Source: Harmothoe impar (Eukaryota; Annelida; Polychaeta; Phyllodocida; Polynoidae). Taken from it: a stretch of 64,000 nucleotides of DNA. A model generated the notes under the pieces. The model made no database searches, was not told the origin of the DNA, and was given only the letters and a program-made list of their open reading frames with translations. Where the stretch lies: NCBI GenBank assembly GCA_947462335.1, contig OX381713.1, forward strand, positions 18,592,381 through 18,656,380, given 5' to 3'. A program made the translations under genes and the position numbers. Shown one piece after another: positions 36,501-44,704 of the stretch (position 1 is the first letter of the stretch; the number at the start of each line of letters is the position of its first letter).

Positions 36501-36724
36501 GCCATCTAGGGAGCGACATGGAGGGCCAGATAGCGGAGATGCGCAGAGTGCTACAGCGCATCGAAATGAAGATGGAGGACGAGTTGAGGCGGAAGGGAAC
36601 GATGCGCGAGATCGCGGCCGAGTGGCGATACTTGGCGCTGGTTCTGGACCGGCTCTTCTTCTTCTTCTACCTCGCGCTCATCATTGTCTCGCTCTGTGTC
36701 TTATTCCCGCGTGTCTCCCAATGA
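9402..36724 (+). CDS. Nicotinic acetylcholine receptor-like Cys-loop subunit (3' seven exons)
   Basis: Exons 9402-9511, 13679-13846, 17323-17440, 22876-23050, 27852-27938, 33466-33578 and 36269-36724 all have AG acceptors and GT donors. They join in frame to 408 residues plus a stop. The product is a pentameric ligand-gated channel subunit of the plasma membrane. It shows loop A (WIPDIMLYN), a Cys-loop with 13 residues between the cysteines, loop B (GSWTY), M1, M2, M3, a cytoplasmic loop of roughly 90 residues and M4 near the C-terminus. The 110-bp first visible exon has the phase and content of a classical nAChR exon. The signal peptide and first ligand-binding strands are missing and must lie upstream or in unrecognised small exons. 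No vicinal Cys pair is seen where an alpha-type loop C would carry it, so it is a non-alpha or divergent subunit. Confidence 0.93.
10472..11089 (+). pseudogene. 5'-truncated Penelope-like retroelement, GIY-YIG domain
   Basis: The ORF encodes only the C-terminal portion of a Penelope-type polyprotein. A linker with paired Cys motifs (CKTKNCGYC) is followed by a GIY-YIG nuclease ([10 protein letters not shown] ... MYVGQT) with downstream Arg and His and the closing FNWIQ segment. The reverse transcriptase half is missing. The first 20 or so hydrophobic residues are probably not part of the protein. It lies in the intron after exon 9402-9511, in the same orientation as the host gene. Confidence 0.85.
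11140..13368. other. Intron DNA, nothing recognised
   Basis: AT-rich intronic sequence. The short ORFs here have no recognisable motif, splice context or codon pattern suggesting genes. Confidence 0.5.
13370..13571. mobile_element. Foldback MITE in the intron before the Cys-loop exon
   Basis: A nearly complete inverted repeat. ACAGCTACCTGCGGAACAGG at the left reappears, diverged, in reverse complement at the right (CGCAGGTAGCTGT), and similarity continues for about 70 bp per arm. It ends about 100 bp before the exon acceptor. Confidence 0.75.
13679..13846 (+). CDS. nAChR-like exon: Cys-loop and loop B
   Basis: The acceptor is CTCTTCAG and the donor is GTACCG. The exon encodes the segment [11 protein letters not shown], then the disulfide Cys-loop with the conserved FPFD core, then loop B (GSWTY). 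Both Cys residues are intact. Confidence 0.95.
13989..14157. mobile_element. MITE-like ACTGTA palindromic element, copy 2
   Basis: Same internal word pattern and right-end GGCAACCAACT as the element at 8986-9208, with an ACACTGTAAA left end. Two related copies in one 5-kb stretch support a mobile family. Confidence 0.55.
14662..14884. mobile_element. MITE with TACCGTAAATTCT ends
   Basis: Left TACCGTAAATTCTTGCGTA pairs with right GCGAGAATTTACAGTA. The interior repeats GCTTATA and GCAGCT words in inverted order. Related copies lie at 17802-17974 and, more decayed, near 2790-2960 and 62785-63040. Confidence 0.65.
14890..16484. other. Intron DNA with short local repeats
   Basis: No exon seen. 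A short direct repeat lies at about 16053-16137 (TAGCACTGCCATAGC..GGCCAATGCGTATAGTA twice). Partial inverted counterparts lie at about 16190-16260. Confidence 0.5.
16485..17275 (+). repeat. Intronic tandem duplication, period 402 bp
   Basis: The segment beginning ATCACTCTTTAACCTTATTT occurs at 16485 and again at 16887 with almost no divergence, ending near CAATAACAG in both. The junction contains GGCTTTAGAAAGGTTACTT, which also occurs alone at about 14585, so a local repeat may have seeded the event. The second copy ends about 50 bp before the exon at 17323. Confidence 0.93.
17323..17440 (+). CDS. nAChR-like exon: strands leading into loop C
   Basis: The acceptor is TTTTTTTAG and the donor is GTAAGC. 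It encodes SSKELDLSM ... [17 protein letters not shown]. The CAWNI segment corresponds to the GEWDI region before loop C. N-T-T is a potential N-glycosylation sequon. Confidence 0.9.
17802..17974. mobile_element. MITE with GGTACTATAAATTCT ends
   Basis: Left GGTACTATAAATTCTCATG pairs with right GAGAATTTACGCTACC. It is the same family as 14662-14884 but shorter and more diverged. Confidence 0.55.
18691..20622. repeat. Nested hairpin-rich repeat built from GGCCCCTATC / GATAGGGGCC
   Basis: Two left arms (about 18691-18970 and 19062-19345) each start GTGAGGCCCCTA. Two right arms (about 19918-20096 and 20446-20622) each end TAGGGGCCTCAC, the reverse complement. Every arm is itself a chain of short inverted words (CCCTATCCCTCAAA / TTTGAGGGATAGGG). 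The layout is left-left-right-right, as if one inverted-repeat element were nested in another of the same family. The spacer holds C-runs and no protein-coding frame. Confidence 0.8.
20100..20345. mobile_element. C-tract MITE remnant
   Basis: Contains TTTTGGTC..CCCCTT..AAGGGG words and a C-run followed by CACC and GTTAAAAATGATCCC. This layout resembles the better preserved element at 27585-27766. Confidence 0.4.
20640..20754. mobile_element. Short foldback MITE
   Basis: Perfect 12-bp ends AAAGGGAGTCAG / CTGACTCCCTTT, with further inverted similarity inside over about 115 bp. Confidence 0.65.
20760..22452. other. Intron DNA; one repeated 45-bp word
   Basis: No exon seen. The stretch at 21443-21493 (GCTTCATGCAGTGATTCTAT.. 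and AAACAGCA) recurs diverged at about 25795-25833, marking an old dispersed repeat. At about 22300-22340 there is a CCTGAAGAAGG...CCGAAATGTC motif like the hammerhead-derived tails of Penelope elements. Confidence 0.45.
22453..22730. mobile_element. MITE ending before the M1 exon
   Basis: About 25-bp imperfect ends, AGCTCTCCTAGGTGCGCGGA on the left and the reverse complement AGCTCTTCCAGGGGCGCGAA on the right. Confidence 0.65.
22876..23050 (+). CDS. nAChR-like exon: loop C exit and M1
   Basis: The acceptor is TCTTCAG and the donor is GTTAGT. It encodes the approach to the membrane ([13 protein letters not shown]), then M1 with the conserved LPC proline and cysteine ([20 protein letters not shown]). 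It ends in [12 protein letters not shown] at the start of M2. Confidence 0.93.
24028..24753. mobile_element. Three-copy MITE cluster (two direct, one inverted)
   Basis: Copies at about 24028-24243, 24288-24520 and 24514-24753 share CCAGGAGG(G/C)TCTTTCAGAA ends and an interior with GTCACGTCACCA and CTAGTAGT. The third is reversed relative to the others and abuts the second. Divergence between copies indicates separate ages or insertions. Confidence 0.75.
24760..27584. other. Intron DNA, nothing recognised
   Basis: Long AT-rich intron stretch between the M1 and M2 exons. Short ORFs are present on both strands but none shows a motif or splice context. Confidence 0.5.
27585..27766. mobile_element. 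C-tract MITE just upstream of the M2 exon
   Basis: Ends GTCATTTTTTGACAACAGGG and, in reverse complement, GTCATTTTTTAACAACAGGG. Inside, GGGTTGGTGG faces CCACCAACTC, and there is a long C-run. It stops about 85 bp before the M2 exon acceptor. Confidence 0.7.
27852..27938 (+). CDS. nAChR-like exon: pore-lining M2
   Basis: This 87-bp exon runs from CTCCCACAG to GTAAGC and encodes [19 protein letters not shown] followed by [11 protein letters not shown]. The VE..P.T..VP.IG pattern anchors the extracellular end of M2. The residues around the pore are atypical for the family (see findings). Confidence 0.92.
28356..30385 (+). mobile_element. Penelope-like element flanked by perfect 125-bp inverted repeats
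   Basis: Positions 28356-28480 are the exact reverse complement of 30261-30385. Between them lies the open RT/GIY-YIG frame. Penelope-like elements are known for terminal repeats in unusual direct or inverted arrangements, with 5' truncation. Here the 5' end of the protein is missing and an inverted copy of the 3' flank sits in its place. It is inserted in the M2-M3 intron in the sense orientation. The true 3' limit may lie further on, since a hammerhead-like core follows at about 30640. Confidence 0.9.
28507..30234 (+). CDS. Penelope-type reverse transcriptase with GIY-YIG endonuclease (5'-truncated)
   Basis: The frame is open from 28381 without an ATG. The first ATG is at 28507, and upstream codons are just inverted-repeat sequence. 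Numbering from 28381, the RT core shows LPKIHK (70-75), GRPIVS (82-87), [11 protein letters not shown] (140-150), [17 protein letters not shown] (202-218) and the catalytic FIDDI (239-243). A long basic linker has Cys/His pairs, then comes GIY-YIG ([18 protein letters not shown]), with Arg, His and Glu downstream as in active enzymes. Full-length relatives carry about 150 more residues upstream of LPKIHK, which are absent here. The frame has no internal stop over about 1.7 kb, so the insertion is fairly young. Confidence 0.92.
   Translation: MLDDKEISKKVGRTLLSKKVRTPQIYFLPKIHKNAKAPPGRPIVSANGCPTERISAFVDIFLKPMVRKSNSFVKDTTDFINKVERLDRLQPNSIIGTLDVTSLYTNIPNDEGIASIKCMLDTERIGDINPKNETLIELLGMVLKSNNFQFNGQNFLQVSGTAMGTRVAPSYANLFMTTLENKFLDNHDKKPRVWLRFIDDIFFVWDYGEDELKNWLDYLNSQHHSIKFTSEWSKSEISFLDTKVKRDQNGKLYTDLYTKPTDSNSYLRYDSAHPPSVKKSLPYSQFLRLRRICRNEDDFEKHAEIKAEQFREKGYPESLLVEAKKQATSKRRNELLEAKKKKQSEEERVFLTTTFRPQYNKLEKIVQRRWDELGESCSTRGLQRMKLMVGHRRPKNLKDLLVRAKVDYHPENETEAEPRPPKPNTCVHKPTKKHPVCEVCPKIEKSGKIEVNSKCSKETKKNINCGSSNIVYCIECKCCGKRYIGETKRTLHDRIMEHIGDVEHKRYKKSEVAYHFNRPGHKKDLDMKVYILEFIYEHPESKRANRLRKTIEWKWVQRLKTLIPLGMNIMESRYG
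30630..30680 (+). ncRNA. Hammerhead-ribozyme-like core in the Penelope 3' region
   Basis: CTGATGAG, a stem-loop GGCTG-TGAA-CAGCT, and GAAAC follow each other as in stem II and the core of hammerhead ribozymes, which are known from Penelope-like elements. The stem I/III pairing and the cleavage triplet could not be settled by eye, so activity is not claimed. Confidence 0.4.
30700..33465. other. Intron DNA with a hairpin and a CTCF-like site
   Basis: No exon seen. A 12-bp perfect inverted repeat (AGCCTACCTCAC / GTGAGGTAGGCT) lies at about 31538-31574. A CTCF-core-like word lies at 32588-32604. Confidence 0.5.
32588..32604 (+). promoter_or_regulatory. CTCF-core-like motif
   Basis: CCACCAGGGGGCGCCAC is an exact match to the animal CTCF core word. 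It is a single site within a long intron of the receptor gene. Confidence 0.45.
33466..33578 (+). CDS. nAChR-like exon: M3
   Basis: The acceptor is TTTCAG and the donor is GTAAGT. It encodes [20 protein letters not shown] and then [17 protein letters not shown], which matches M3 and the first cytoplasmic residues (the usual MPPWVR position reads VPKWIR). Confidence 0.93.
33600..35180. other. Intron DNA with GTCACGGAGTCACC repeats
   Basis: The word CGTCACGGAGTCACC occurs at about 34287, 34310 and 34476, with a weaker GTCACAGAGTCACC near 34858. The site at 34476-34507 is a perfect palindrome. No exon is seen. Confidence 0.6.
34476..34507. repeat. Perfect 32-bp palindrome
   Basis: Half-site CGTCACGGAGTCACCC is followed immediately by its exact reverse complement. 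Single half-sites recur upstream at about 34287 and 34310 and, degenerate, at 34858. Confidence 0.9.
35183..35377. mobile_element. MITE with TACCGTACCCACC ends
   Basis: Left TACCGTACCCACCTGTTTTA matches the reverse complement of the right end (TACCGTATCCGCCCGTTTTA). TTTTAGCGC repeats occur inside. Confidence 0.7.
35840..36055. mobile_element. MITE upstream of the last receptor exon
   Basis: TACCGTAAACCAAGATATTC on the left and, in reverse complement, TACTGTAAACATAAATATTT on the right. Inner arms GTGAAAAT / ATTTTCAC-like also pair. Confidence 0.6.
36269..36724 (+). CDS. nAChR-like last exon: cytoplasmic loop, MA helix, M4
   Basis: The acceptor is CTTTACAG. It encodes a cytoplasmic loop with Ser/Arg/His-rich content, a charged amphipathic helix ([20 protein letters not shown]), and the membrane-associated stretch into M4 ([18 protein letters not shown]). 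The stop TGA is at 36722-36724. GC content is clearly higher than in the flanking introns. A candidate poly(A) signal AATAAA lies at 37502, though a nearer non-canonical one cannot be excluded. Confidence 0.93.
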   Translation, partial: TVGSILGRIVFLHSHSPPAWRSRRPKVDKTQDHAELNPMHESSNTHDGNCYVSEHVYRHGQSQGSSGSQGNCGCLASRHLGSDMEGQIAEMRRVLQRIEMKMEDELRRKGTMREIAAEWRYLALVLDRLFFFFYLALIIVSLCVLFPRVSQ

Positions 36725-38472
36725 CAGCCGTAATGACGTCAGCACTTATCTTCTGCTGACGTCATTGTTGGTGTTGTCAAAGTTGTATCCTCTACCCTAT
36801 GCCCTCTTTGATGTAGTCTCAGGCCCAAAACAATTTTCGCCCAGGTTTAAATTCGTCTGGCCTGTAGCGGTGGGGGAGGGGGGCATAACAGATCTATTCT
36901 CAGCCGTTATACCTCCCTGCTTTAGTTTTATGTCTTGCAATCTAGGGGGAATTGCAACAATTTCAGAATTGCAGAAACCTTTTTTCATGAATTGCATCGT
37001 GTCTTTTTAAGCTAGCTTTCAATGAGGCTTTTGTTAAGTCTACCATTTGACTCCACTGAGGCCAGTTTTTTGGAAAGTACATCTTGGGAATGATAAAACA
37101 TACAAACAAAAAGTCATGTCTCCGTTGAATATTGAATACACTGTAGGTAATTTGTTTGTGACATTGACATCTGGAAGGTACTTCTGCAATGTTTTTAACT
37201 TGATGAGTAAAATTGCTGCTGTACAAAAGGTTTCAAGTTGTACATATTGTGACTGACTGTTATGGACACCATGTGCCCACATACAATGTTACCTGTATTC
37301 TGACCATCTGGTAGTAGAAATGGCCTGATAAAGATATTTTCCGATTTATCATTGGGTGTCTTGTTAACTAGTTGACTTGCTATGGGCTCCTAAACCCCAA
37401 TGTCCCTTGATATATTAAGGTCCAGAATACCGGTCACTGCTCCACTCCTACTTTTGCAATGAGATGCGCAGCAAGACTTAAATGGGGTATCTGTGGTTCC
37501 CAATAAACCGACAGCCATATCCTCTTAAGGCCAGGGTTCAGACATGATGGAATGACATTGATGTGTTTGTGTGTGCTGAGAACAATATCTGGTAGGAAAT
37601 CACACGATTTCCTCAATATAGCTATCGCATTTATACCAGGAAATTATGATGAAGCCTGCTGCGATTTGGGGATCATCCTCCCAGATTGCAGCACTAAAAT
37701 CCTTGTCAATCCCTTTTTTATGTTTTGCTGTTCTTATTCCTGTAGGGTTTGTCTGCTGAGATACAGTTCCGATTATCAATGTGTATATATCTAGACGTCG
37801 GATACTGGGACAAAGAAATGATGAATTTTTTTAGATATGAATATATTGCGATCCCCTAAGGAGAGACTCTGCTACGCGATCTTTGAGCTATTGACATGAC
37901 ATGGAAGGAGCTCAATGTAAGTGTTATATCGTGTACAACCATGGTGATTTCTGTGAAATTGTTGCGGATTTGGTAACAAAAATCGGAGGAATCTTGAAAT
38001 CTTAATTTACATTTTATATATTGTAAATCGTGTGATGGAGTTCCATATCTGTCTTGCTTTATGATCAATTGAAAGGAAAATGTAGCTATAAGTCATTAAA
38101 TTCATCATTAATACATATATACATTATATATGATCATTTATACTTTTGCAAGGATTCTGCATTTGGGCTAGAATAGCTCACACAAAGGCCTACGCTTTAA
38201 TGACATTAGATTTCCAAGAATAACTTCAAACCTGCGACGAGCTCACAGACAAGAGTATGTCTATTCATACTACTGCAACTTGGATTGCAGTTATCTGTGA
38301 AAATAGTTATAGATGTAAGTCTCTCATGTAACACTATGCCTTTCATGTTCTCAACAAAAAACAGAGGAGTGAAGTATCCCCAAACAATAATGTAAATAGC
38401 ATTATTCCCTCAGTGGTGTACACCAAATGCATAAACTGATAATGGAAAATCAAGTAAAAGTAGCTTTCACTT
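36725..38472. other. 3' flank of the receptor gene, otherwise unassigned
   Basis: Contains the receptor 3' UTR by position, with an AATAAA at 37502. No further gene was recognised. Confidence 0.45.
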
Positions 38473-38580
38473 CCCAGTGGGCACAGAACATTGGATCATC
38501 ATTGAAAAATGGTTGTCAATGTTGATTCAATATTGATGCAACGTTGCTTCAATGTTCAACTGAGTTTTGTGCCCACTGGG
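38473..38580. mobile_element. 108-bp foldback MITE
   Basis: CCCAGTGGGCACA and TTTGTGCCCACTGGG form the ends. The interior is a chain of imperfect ATTGATGCAACGTTG-like palindromes. Confidence 0.75.
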
Positions 38581-38958
38581 TTGTGGCTAGAACCGATATT
38601 GTATGCTGTCAGCAGATACGATAATGGGAGATTACGCTTCCTCTATATCATAAAGATAAATCATATTCTATATTTTCGAAGAGCAAACACAATAGTATCA
38701 GTTAATTAACATGCGTTATTTTACTTGTTGTGAGACTCTGTTGTGTAGACGTTGTAGATTAGAACACTGTCACATGTGTTTCCGGCAGGCCAGAAACTTT
38801 CTTGACATCAGAATAGTTTGTTCAGGAGAATTTGATCACAGATTTGATAAGGATCCTTATATTGTACCGATGCCTTATACGGGACTCTTGAATAGAGTTC
38901 TGGATATGGTCAATGTTCACGTATTGACTGCATTGTGTGCCCTCTCATTATGGGGTTT

Positions 38959-39117
38959 AAAGGGGCTGTCCATAAATTATGTCACGCTGGAGGGTGGGGG
39001 GGTATTGATGTGAGTGTGACAAACAATGATGAGGGCATGGGGAAAAGGTGACAGCAGGGTGAGTGGGTGTGGGAATCTGTCCATGTTTGTGTGTCATGGT
39101 TTATGGATGGCCCCTTA
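38959..39117. mobile_element. MITE of the GGGGCTGTCCATAAATTATG type
   Basis: AAGGGGCTGTCCATAAATTA at the left matches the reverse complement of the right end (AAGGGGCCATCCATAAACCA). The ends resemble those of the larger element at 44705-45928. Confidence 0.65.
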
Positions 39118-39119
39118 AG

Positions 39120-42100
39120 TGCATAGATGCATAAAGATAATACACACGTTTTGTATACATATGAATTCAGATATGGATGTCTTACCGCCTTGACACTGCA
39201 ATTGAAGGACTTAAATAGGCTCTATACGAAGTATCCCTATGTTATACATAAAGATAAACAAGGTTACAGGAGTTCCCGTTTCTGGAGATTGCAGTAGAAG
39301 ATCCATTATCTGCCTGCTCATTGTAGATCGGGTTTTCGATTGATATTCATTGTCCATCTAGATGAATCAAGTGAATAAAGACATATTTACTGGATCATGT
39401 TCCTATGTGTTTCTGTCATCATTGTTAAATGTTAACATTGTTAGATATTCAATTAACTTATAGGTTCTTTAGTAGCAATTCGACTTTTTCTAAGAGTAGT
39501 GTAAATTGTTTTTCAACAATATGATATGAATAATTATGATGTAAGCAGTACACAATAGTGCATATCCTATGGTTCGGATATCGCAAAAATAATTTGCCAG
39601 AGTTTAATTTTGCAGTCTTCTATTTCATAAAAAAAACTGTTAAGTAGAATAGTGCACAACCTGAACTATTGTTTTGATGTATCTATCTCTGTAATGCAAA
39701 TTACTGTGGGTCGGATGAGAGATAAGGATAACATTATCCTATCGTCAGTGTGCACCAGTCTTATACATTTTAAACCCAAACCCACCAGCTATTGAACTTA
39801 GACTTGAAGTAGAGAAGATTACATACTGACACTGGCTAATGTTTTAAGACACAATAGACCCCCACTCACACTCCAGGGCAAAGCGTTGTGATTGATTCAC
39901 ATACATCCAAAATATATAGGAATACCATGCTTCATATCATGAACGAAGCCCCTGCTGAGTCTTGAAGGCATGAAGAGTAAATTTTACTGTAATTGTTATA
40001 TTCCTTTATTCGCTGACTTAGCATGCCCTATGTAAGGCAATAGTGGGAATCTTAATATGCGAAGGTCTTGTCAGAAACTTTGATATATCATAACTGCCTC
40101 AATTCATACATCACCCAGTGATATTGTGACATTATGGTGTTCTTGAGATTTCTATCTGAGACCCTATCTGAATCAACTTCATGGATATAATTAAGTAACA
40201 TATTTTTCTAAAATTTACCGCAAAACGACATTTGTACATCTTACTCAGTGAAACCCTCGTGAAAAATGGAAATCGTACAGGACCTTCAGTGGAGGCTTCA
40301 GCAAGAGTCGCAATTGAGCGAGGACCAGTGCTCATGCCTTTTATACCCACAAGCTTAGCTTTAGGTATGGTAAGATTGTGAAGTTGAAATTACAGTTTTC
40401 CAACTTAAGCAGAACTCTTCTACTTCTACCTTATATCATACAGCAGACATTCACATTGTGAGGTAGCAGGGCGTCATGTGAGCAGGCCTGGTGAGGGTGG
40501 GTAGATATTGCCTGCTTGCAGCTGGAGGCTGGCTACTTGTTATCTACCCTGCTACTACAACCACAGCGTGCTTTACACCTCCTTACTCCATCACTGTCCT
40601 CCCCTCCTCCAGCCCTCCCAGACTCCTCTCCTCGGGGGAATCCATACATCTGTCAGAGAATCGTTAAAGGGCTATCAGTGGATACCCACAGCTAGGCCGC
40701 ACAGCCTGCGGCGTTATGGACTGGGGAATGTAGGTTCATCATCGTGAGTCGATATATATCTGGATGCAGATTGGAAAAGTTGGAGAACATGGATCACATT
40801 TAGGGGGAATCACATCACAATATACACTTACTTGTACTATCAAATGATGAGATCATTTCTAAGATGTAATGAGCATCATAAAGCCTTTAATTATTATAAA
40901 CCATTCTGTTGCAAAGAAAATAAATTAATGGGATCAGTGGAATGAATACTTTTGTTTATTATTGCTTCTAAAAGGTGTTTATCCGAGATCAGGACCAGAG
41001 TGATGTCTGGCAGTGTGCCATAGAGTGTGCGTCTATATTAGCCGGCTATATAAATAGTCGGCTATATATTATACAGGCTTATTAAGAGAAAGATTTCTGC
41101 AATTCGGGACATCTATTGCAATTTCAGCTGAAACTGTTGATATTGCTACCTGTGGTCCTAGAATGTTAACACCTGAGTACTCAGTGTTTAGATGACAAAC
41201 GTGTGTTTTAAAATTAAACACATGTGTCTAAATGCTAAATACCTAAGAACTTTGATATGCAATTTCCCTAGTACAGAATTACTTAATCTGTAAGAATTTG
41301 GCACGAGAGAATCCAATGTAATACCATGGTGAAACTGCAGAAAGCAGCAGTTGTCTAGGAATAGCAATAATGATTTTGCTTGGCACTGAACTTTCGTATC
41401 AGACTCTTAGTGATAAAGACAACAAAGCCTCCACCAAACAATGCCGCTGTCGATAGATAAAAGCAAACACGCTCAATCCTTCGGGCACTATAATGTAGAG
41501 TACGGATGAACTGTATTCAAAGTCCCCACACTCAGGTGATTTAAGCTTTCCATGCAGGTTTATCGTACCTGTATGTGTAGAGGTGCATGGCTCATCTGCA
41601 CTGGTATTCAGGACTCCGACCTTTAAATTCCTGATGCACATGCTTATTTTTCCTCTGCACATTCTTGAGATATCAATTTTACTGTCATCATTATCTTTTT
41701 GTGTGGCCGATTATGCTTTTGATTGAGGAAGAAAATTTAAAGAGCATGAAGACACTTGATCGTTTCAAAACAATGTTAATTTATTTAAATGGCATAACGC
41801 CCTCATTAAAGTATTCAACATTCAGAATGAAACCAGATGTCCAACGTTGATTGGCAGTGTAAACTGGAGGTTACATTTGGCTCATTAGATATAATCAACG
41901 CTACACTGCTGGTGTCAGAACAAATCCTTGCAGCACATATCGGTTTACCTTGCAATACACGGATTACCGTTTGTTTGATTCCCACCAGTGTCTGGACATG
42001 TTTCTCTCCATATTCTCACCACTCGCAATTCACTACATAGCATACTAAAAATAGTACTAGAACTGTGAGCGGGATACTCTCGGTGATTGTGCCACTTTAA

Positions 42101-42530
42101 CCAAACATATCGCGCATATCGCCTATCATGATATGAGACAATGCACATGGCTCTAAGATACTAACGGTCCCAGCAGTTTACCATGGCAGAGGTTAGTGTT
42201 TCTTCAATTTGTAACTTTCTGTTGCAATTTGAGAGGAAGATGTGGACGTATGGCTGATTGTGTTTCACCAATTTATGTCAATATTGCAGAAACGTTGGGC
42301 TATATTACCCACAACGGTGGAATTAGAGAGCTTCAATAAAATCCTTGTATTTCAGCATGATATAAGCAAGGCTCCCATATTGCAAGAAGCTCAAATTGCA
42401 AAGTTGTTGGGGGTATAATACACATTGCAGTTTTTGGTCCCAAATACAGACGGAGGGATATCTGTTTGCTCTTCTGACACGATAAACACCTGAAACCATC
42501 CAAAATTGCTGCCAGGAGATAAATGGATGT
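39120..42530. other. Intergenic DNA, nothing recognised
   Basis: AT-rich sequence with no convincing gene on either strand. Short ORFs lack motifs. A small GC-richer patch at 40470-40740 has no identifiable coding pattern. Confidence 0.5.
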
Positions 42531-42531
42531 A

Positions 42532-43132
42532 AGGTCAAATCCCACAACGCAAAACATGGGCCAGAAAGTGTTGATTATTGACATAATAGCAAAGGGCAAC
42601 TGTTGCCAATATTGTAAATCGCAACACTTGTCCCCCGATTTTAGGGCTCTCCAAATCCCACTGTACCCGATTTGGACAGGGAGAGTATTGCGATTTGGGC
42701 CATGTGGGACATGGTGTAGGGTTTTAAATCGCAACAGAAGGGACTTTGAAATTCAAATATTAAGGAATGTTGATGCAATTACATTACCTGCAACTATATT
42801 CATCATTACATGCATAGCTAAACACTATAAATCACAGAGCAAATCCCCTGTATATATGGAGTATGTGGGATTTGGGTAATGATTAATTAGTGACACAACC
42901 ATTGCGATATAGCAAGAAACCTTGACATATTCCATTAAGCAACATTCTCAAGGCCTTCTGAGGGAAAATATCTAACTTTTTTGATCCTTGGGATTGCCCA
43001 AATCACAAGACAGAGGCAACACTTTCTTGCCAATTTAGGCCTGTCTTAGCCAATATAGTGCCCAAAATCGGCAATAAGACCAATTCACAACATTTTCTGA
43101 CCCCCTTTCGCGTTGTGGGATTTGACCTGTAG
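42532..43132. mobile_element. 600-bp MITE with GGTCAAATCCCACAACGC ends
   Basis: The left end AGGTCAAATCCCACAACGC is matched by the right end GCGTTGTGGGATTTGACCT. Inverted similarity extends about 55 bp (CAGAAAGTGTTG on the left against CAACATTTTCTG on the right). No ORF is found that could encode a transposase. Confidence 0.8.
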
Positions 43133-43742
43133 GCAAGAGAGGTAAAACACACATGTTAAAGAGAATCTCTTACCAGTCAAGAGCGGCCAAAAAATTCATT
43201 ATGGCTATGGGAGTGGACTTTTCTTTTTCAGAAATTAGAATTATGTCAATTATGGTCGACATCCGCCCCCTCATGGTTTAGAACTTAGATATTCTACATT
43301 CGTCCTGGGATGAATACTGACTATAGTACATTCGCCGTCAATGGTTTAAATACTCCTATTCATATGAATTCGTGCTTGACTTCGTTTTCTATGTTTTCCC
43401 CTAAGCAGCATTGTCATGTTCATGTATGCCGAACAATGCTTATAGCCAACTGAGCCACTTATTGAGACGACAGGGAAGGAGGCAAAGGGGCCACAATGTC
43501 TACTAATTTAGATGGCTGTGTCTTTGCGGACGTGACATTGTCATTTTTGCTGAATGGGGTATAGGAAATGGCCCTGGGCGTGTTATACTATAGTATGTAT
43601 TCTCAGCAGTGTAGCCCTTTTACATTATGGAAGGCGTGTTCTTTGTAACACACTGGCACACATGGGAGGTATTGCATGTTATGTGGTAATGTTCCATGTC
43701 ATGAAACAACTGCACACCATTCACAATGCAGTTTTGAGCTGA

Positions 43743-43980
43743 GGCCAAAATGAAAAGGGTTGTTTCAGGTCACCCGACCGACCCTATCAAAACAGAGCCG
43801 ACCCTACGTTTTTTTGCAATTTTGAAGACATTTTCATGTTTTTACCCTTTTTTGGTCAATTTTAGGGGATTCAAAAAAGTTGGGTACATTGATGTTTAAA
43901 AATTATTTTTTTTTAAATCCGACCTACCGACCCTACATTTTCTTGCCATGTTACCTGAAACAAACCTCTTTTTTTTGGCC
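43743..43980. mobile_element. 238-bp MITE with TGA target duplication
   Basis: Left GGCCAAAATGAAAAGGGTTG and right-end reverse complement GGCCAAAAAAAAGAGGTTTG, continuing as GTTTCAGGT on both. TGA flanks both sides (43740-43742 and 43981-43983). Confidence 0.8.
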
Positions 43981-43999
43981 TGAGTATGGTTTATTTAAT

Positions 44000-44700
44000 T
44001 ATATATACTCATGAAACGTTTATATATAGTCACTCAATAAAAGAGCAATTTCCATCAAACAGTATAATATTATGACAGTTTTGCTTGGCAGAGACGCTGA
44101 GGCCCGTCACAGGCTGCGATAGACGCAATCAGCAAAAGGCTCGCGGAATTATAGTTTACAGCCTTGAATGCACTTTGTAAATCGTGTTATGATAGGAAAT
44201 AAGTAGTTTATGTCAACGCCATCCCCAAGATCCCCACCTCAATCTCCCAGCGAGTTATGTTTCACGCTAATGGCACACCTGGACAGGTGCATGGGTCGCC
44301 TGTACTTCGTCTTTGTCTTGATGGAATGCATTCTTTGTTTTTGCACACATTATCAAAAAATCCATTTCATTGTCACAATTGTTTCATTAATTGAGAGTGA
44401 ATTGCAAAAGGCAGGAGGACACTCAAACATTCCACAGCCCAGTTAATGCATTTGTTTAAATGGTCAAAGGCCATCATTGGCATTGATCACACACTTCAAA
44501 CTCAGTTAAATGTGGCAAATTGATTGCATTAAAGATACCCATTGGTGTCAGAGGCAATGCCTAGGGCGTTCATCGTTTTTTTCTCTATATTATATGCACA
44601 CCATCCCTGGTTTAGTCATTCCTATATACCCTAGGCCTGTATTTTGAACCAAGCATATCTGTATAATATATCTATATAAATGCAGTGTATGTGTAAAGAT
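44000..44700. other. Intergenic DNA, nothing recognised
   Basis: No gene, repeat or motif recognised. Confidence 0.4.
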
Positions 44701-44704
44701 CTAT